A DNA stretch of 64,000 nt from Palsa-1392 sp963819975 (GTDB lineage: Bacteria > Verrucomicrobiota > Verrucomicrobiia > Chthoniobacterales > UBA10450): assembly GCA_963819975.1 (NCBI GenBank), contig CAWFYE010000011.1, positions 434,001 through 498,000 of the forward strand, read 5' to 3'. Shown piece by piece: positions 61,211 to 64,000 of the stretch. The position numbers were made by a program, and so were the translations under genes. The notes under the pieces are model-generated. The model saw nothing but the letters and a program-made list of their open reading frames with translations. It made no database searches and had not been told where the DNA came from. Within the stretch, counting starts at the first letter, position 1; every line of letters starts with the position of its first letter.

Positions 61211-62092
61211 TCAGTCGATGACTTGAAGATCTTTCAGCATCACGCTGAGCTCTTTCTGATCATCGGCGTAATAGGCTTCCCACCTCGCGCGCTCCTCCGC
61301 GGTGAGCGGAGCATATTTCTGCGCGGTGGAATTAAAGCGGTGATAGACATTCGTAAGCGTCTTTGCCACGACAGGTGACTTAAGAACTTTGCTCACTCCG
61401 GGAAAGGCGGAGACGCCACTGTAGATCTTTTGCGCACCGGATTGCAGAAGCGGAAACCGGGGGGCGCGCGCTTCGTTTTTTCCGGAATCGAGCTGCGGCT
61501 GGAAGCTGGGATCGACGCCGAGGAATTGATAAACGTCGCGCCGGACATCGTTAGGCGCACGCCGGATAGCGTCGAACTGCACGACGAGAAAATTCTTCGC
61601 CGGAAAGCGCTCGAGGTAGCGGCGGAAATGGTGGGCGAAGCATCCGACGTCGCGCAGGAAAGGATCCCGCATCATCTCCTCGAAGGTCTCCGGCAGCTTC
61701 GCGAGGACGGCGTTGCGACCGTACCAATACCACGAGTAAATCATCTCGACTGGCGGACGCAGACAGAGCAGAAGCTTGATATCTGGGCGGTAGGCTTTGA
61801 TGCGGTCGGCTGCTTCATCTAGATAAAGGTAGGAAGGGCAAAACTCTCCGCGACTCACGATCGGAGCCACGGCGGGAGGAAATTGCGCGTGATACCAGGA
61901 CTCGCCCCGCGCATAGCAGTTCAGCTCGCTGTGAGCCAGCCGCCGCATGATGGTGTCGGCGAAATAGTAGACCTCCTTGTCCGGCGCGAAACCGATTTGT
62001 GGATGAGCCTCTAGCAGCGAAGAAAGCCAGGTGGTCCCACATTTGGGCGCACCGATGCCGATAAAGTCGATCTGGGACATGGCCTGCACCAT
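61211..62092 (-). CDS. PAPS-dependent sulfotransferase, second copy
   Basis: About 294 residues from ATG at 62092 (or 290 from 62080, MSQIDFIGIGAPKCG). The PAPS 5'-loop is GAPKCGTTWLSSLLEAHP and the 3'-phosphate segment LLLCLRPPVEMIYSWYWYGR. It differs widely from the copy at 19583 and so is not a recent duplicate. Proteins of this type sulfate glycans or lipids. A TCGTTAGGC word at 61548 lies inside it. Upstream open frame towards 62269 overlaps the DinB-like gene and is not used. Confidence 0.88.
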   Translation of the reverse strand: MVQAMSQIDFIGIGAPKCGTTWLSSLLEAHPQIGFAPDKEVYYFADTIMRRLAHSELNCYARGESWYHAQFPPAVAPIVSRGEFCPSYLYLDEAADRIKAYRPDIKLLLCLRPPVEMIYSWYWYGRNAVLAKLPETFEEMMRDPFLRDVGCFAHHFRRYLERFPAKNFLVVQFDAIRRAPNDVRRDVYQFLGVDPSFQPQLDSGKNEARAPRFPLLQSGAQKIYSGVSAFPGVSKVLKSPVVAKTLTNVYHRFNSTAQKYAPLTAEERARWEAYYADDQKELSVMLKDLQVID

Positions 62093-62195
62093 CGACGCAG
62101 TTTTTCGGAAAGTATACTCCCACTGAAGCGACTGAAGCGCCGACGCGCGGTCGTGAGATTTCTCTAACCCGGGATCGGAGGACGTGAAGCGGGGC

Positions 62196-62798
62196 CTAGC
62201 TCCCAGATTTTTCCTTTTTCGCTTTTTCAGCCGCCTCTTGTTTCGCAGTCCACGGCGGCACGATCGCATTCATTCGCGCATAAGCGATCGACTGCCCAAG
62301 ATGCTCGTGCATGTGATCCAGTGTGGAAATCAATCCGTTGCGTTGGGTCATCTCCATTCCGAAAAGATTCATTTTCTTGTCCAGATCGCCTGCGCTCATT
62401 TTTTTCGCCACGTCGCGGACATGGTCGAAAGAGGCTCCCATGATTTCGATGATCTTGGTCATGTCAGTCGTCTGGTGATCCCACTTCGCGATGTCCATGG
62501 TGAAATTTGCTCCTGGCGGAGGTTCCACGCCCATCATCTTGGTGATGATATAGTTTCCAAACGCGACGTGCAGGTAGACCTCGCTCACCGACCTGACTCC
62601 CTCTGCGGGACGCCAGGTGGCCTTCCCTGCCATCGCCTCGGCTAGCGAGCTGATGCGTTTCTGGGCGAAATCGACCTGCCCAAGATAATCCTGCACGAAC
62701 CCGGGCATTGTCTTTGCGTATTCTCCCTGCCCAAAAGCGGGGAGCGACAGCGCCAGCCCGAGGATCGTCGCAAGCAAAGCGGTTTTGTGATGTTTCAT
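62196..62798 (-). CDS. exported DinB-like four-helix protein
   Basis: 200 residues with a signal peptide (TALLATILGLALSLPAFG). A four-helix bundle follows with the metal-binding His residues of the DinB/YfiT fold: His in VYLHVAFGN (about 77) and the HEHLGQSIAYARM pair (about 165-168). Most DinB-family proteins are cytoplasmic thiol-transferases; export is unusual but occurs in Verrucomicrobiota- and Acidobacteriota-type genomes. The C-terminus is Lys/Glu-rich. Role unknown. Confidence 0.85.
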   Translation of the reverse strand: MKHHKTALLATILGLALSLPAFGQGEYAKTMPGFVQDYLGQVDFAQKRISSLAEAMAGKATWRPAEGVRSVSEVYLHVAFGNYIITKMMGVEPPPGANFTMDIAKWDHQTTDMTKIIEIMGASFDHVRDVAKKMSAGDLDKKMNLFGMEMTQRNGLISTLDHMHEHLGQSIAYARMNAIVPPWTAKQEAAEKAKKEKSGS

Positions 62799-62918
62799 GA
62801 TTTTGAACTCCTTTCGGTAGGGTTAACGAATTAGTGGATTTGAAATAGTCTCCAGGTTTCAGAGACAGACAACTCCGCTTCGGAAACGTCCCTCCCGTCG
62901 TCCTGCAAAACCGAATCC

Positions 62919-64000
62919 TTAGTCATCCTCCACTTTCGCACCCGGTCTCTTCTCCGTCCCGGAACGCAGACTGCGAACCGGCGGAAGGATTTCTTTGAAA
63001 GTCGATCCGTAGATCTCCCAGACGGTGAGAAACAAACCGCAGACCAGCGGGCCGACGATAAACCCGATCAGCCCGAAGAGGAACAAACCGCCTAACGTTC
63101 CTATGAGAATGAGCAGGTCGGGCATTTTAGCATCCTTCCCGACCAGCCGCGGGCGAAGCAGGTTGTCGATCGTGCCGACGACCGCAGCGCACCAGGCCAG
63201 GAGAAGGATGGCGGTCAATGTCTTGCCGATGATGAAAAGATAAATCACCGCCGGCACCCAGACGAGAGCCGCGCCGATCCCGGGCACGACCGAGAGGACC
63301 GTCATGATCGTTCCCCAGAAAGCGGCCCCTTCGAGGCCGGCAACCCAAAAACCAATCCCTGCGAGCGCGCCCTGAATGACGCCGATGACGAGCGTGCCCT
63401 TGATCGTGGCGCGCGTGACGGAAGTGAGCCGATCCAGGAGCTGCACCTCGTCCTCGTGATCGAGCGGGATGTAATAAAAAATCTTTTCGAGAATCGCGCC
63501 GCCGTCGCGCATGAAGAAAAACATCGCATAAAGCATAACGAAAAGGTTGAGGAGGAAGGTGGCGGTGCCGGCGGTGAGCTGGGTCGCGCCCGCCACGAGA
63601 AAGCCACCGGCGGCTTTTGCGATCCTGGCCGCGCCATCGGTGATCTGTTCCTGCGCCGGAACGTAGCTGGCGAGCGACGGAAAACGCCGGACCAACCATT
63701 CGTGAGAATCAAAGGCGCTCGCCGACCCGAGATGCTCCCGCACCCAGGGGATGGCATCGTTGCTGATGCCGATCGCCTGATTCACGACGACCCCGATAAA
63801 AGCGCTGATCGGCCCGGCCACGAGTACGAAAAGAATCAAAAGCGTGAGGACGGCGGCGAGTGATTTGCGACCGCGCAGCAATCGCGTTACCCAGCGGTAA
63901 AGCGGGCGGAATAAACCGGCGAGCAAGGCCCCGAGGAGCAGAGGCTTGAGGAAAGGCCACGTCACCGCCAGGAAAAGGATTGTGACCGCGAGCACCAGCA
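62919..64000 (-). CDS. AI-2E family transporter-type permease, N-terminus cut by window edge
   Basis: At least 360 residues; the frame is open to the window end, where it reads LVLAVTILFLAVTWPFLKPLLLGALLAGLFRPLY, so the true start is outside. Same family as 38058-39206: the central TAGTATFLLNLFVMLYAMFFFMRDGG segment, VLSVVPGIGAALVWVPAVI and GLIGFIVGPLVCGLFLTVWEIY are typical. Substrate unassigned. One word of the GCCTAACG type is at 63090. Confidence 0.9.
   Translation of the reverse strand, partial: LVLAVTILFLAVTWPFLKPLLLGALLAGLFRPLYRWVTRLLRGRKSLAAVLTLLILFVLVAGPISAFIGVVVNQAIGISNDAIPWVREHLGSASAFDSHEWLVRRFPSLASYVPAQEQITDGAARIAKAAGGFLVAGATQLTAGTATFLLNLFVMLYAMFFFMRDGGAILEKIFYYIPLDHEDEVQLLDRLTSVTRATIKGTLVIGVIQGALAGIGFWVAGLEGAAFWGTIMTVLSVVPGIGAALVWVPAVIYLFIIGKTLTAILLLAWCAAVVGTIDNLLRPRLVGKDAKMPDLLILIGTLGGLFLFGLIGFIVGPLVCGLFLTVWEIYGSTFKEILPPVRSLRSGTEKRPGAKVEDD

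Noticed and set aside
19583..62092. The two sulfotransferases as a recent duplication
   Set aside because: They share only the PAPS-binding motifs and differ in length and elsewhere.

Overview
The window is GC-rich, gene-dense bacterial chromosome with no rRNA or tRNA gene, CRISPR array, phage module or insertion sequence that I can recognise. Gene content suggests a soil-type Verrucomicrobiota (possibly Chthoniobacterales-like): two large secreted VPS10/Asp-box propellers, a LolA-like lipoprotein-sorting homologue, an E1-alpha/E1-beta/E2 pyruvate dehydrogenase operon, an IcmF-type acyl-CoA mutase, LarC, ComEC and many conserved membrane proteins of unknown function. The taxonomic call is inference from content; no marker gene settles it.

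Layout. 0-12.5 kb is acyl-CoA and envelope metabolism: a fused 3-oxoacid CoA-transferase (5' end outside the window), an acyl-CoA dehydrogenase, a secreted propeller, a DUF347-type membrane protein, a minus-strand group of exported proteins (outer-membrane barrel, YncE-like propeller, PepSY), and a B12-dependent mutase in two overlapping genes diverging from an SDR reductase. 12.4-16.5 kb is a LolA-like/VPS10 pair behind a textbook sigma-54 promoter. 16.5-24 kb holds an ATP-grasp/zincin pair, a methyltransferase, a sulfotransferase and a 1045-residue TonB receptor. 24-29.9 kb has ribE, a polyprenyl glycosylphosphotransferase, aroD, a LON-domain protein and dgt. 29.9-34.3 kb is the pdhABC operon and rpsT. 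34.4-48.9 kb holds fumarylacetoacetase with an unknown partner, an AI-2E-type permease, patatin, a CysJ-like reductase, an MBL hydrolase, comEC, trmB, an M20 amidohydrolase and larC. 49-53.8 kb is a complete aceB-aceA-aceK glyoxylate operon. 53.8-64 kb has mgtE, a family-B DNA polymerase with eroded exonuclease motifs, an HAF-repeat protein, a GlxA-type regulator, a second sulfotransferase, a DinB-like protein and a truncated second AI-2E-type permease.

Together the genes describe an aerobic heterotroph using acetyl-CoA, branched-chain or short acyl-CoA and tyrosine-derived carbon (CoA-transferase, acyl-CoA dehydrogenase, mutase, Fah, PDH, glyoxylate bypass) with a large investment in exported proteins.

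The most striking non-gene signal is the word GCCTAACGA (complement TCGTTAGGC). I count about 36 exact copies by eye where about 0.5 is expected from base composition, plus about 25 near-copies. They lie inside genes in several frames, over stop codons, in leaders and once as an inverted pair around a start codon, with five exact or near copies in comEC. It behaves like a DNA-uptake-sequence or HIP1-type genome word. A second signal is a palindromic repeat (core TGTAGAGGCGG) that sits inside the reading frames of pdhC and pdhA and also in an intergenic gap.
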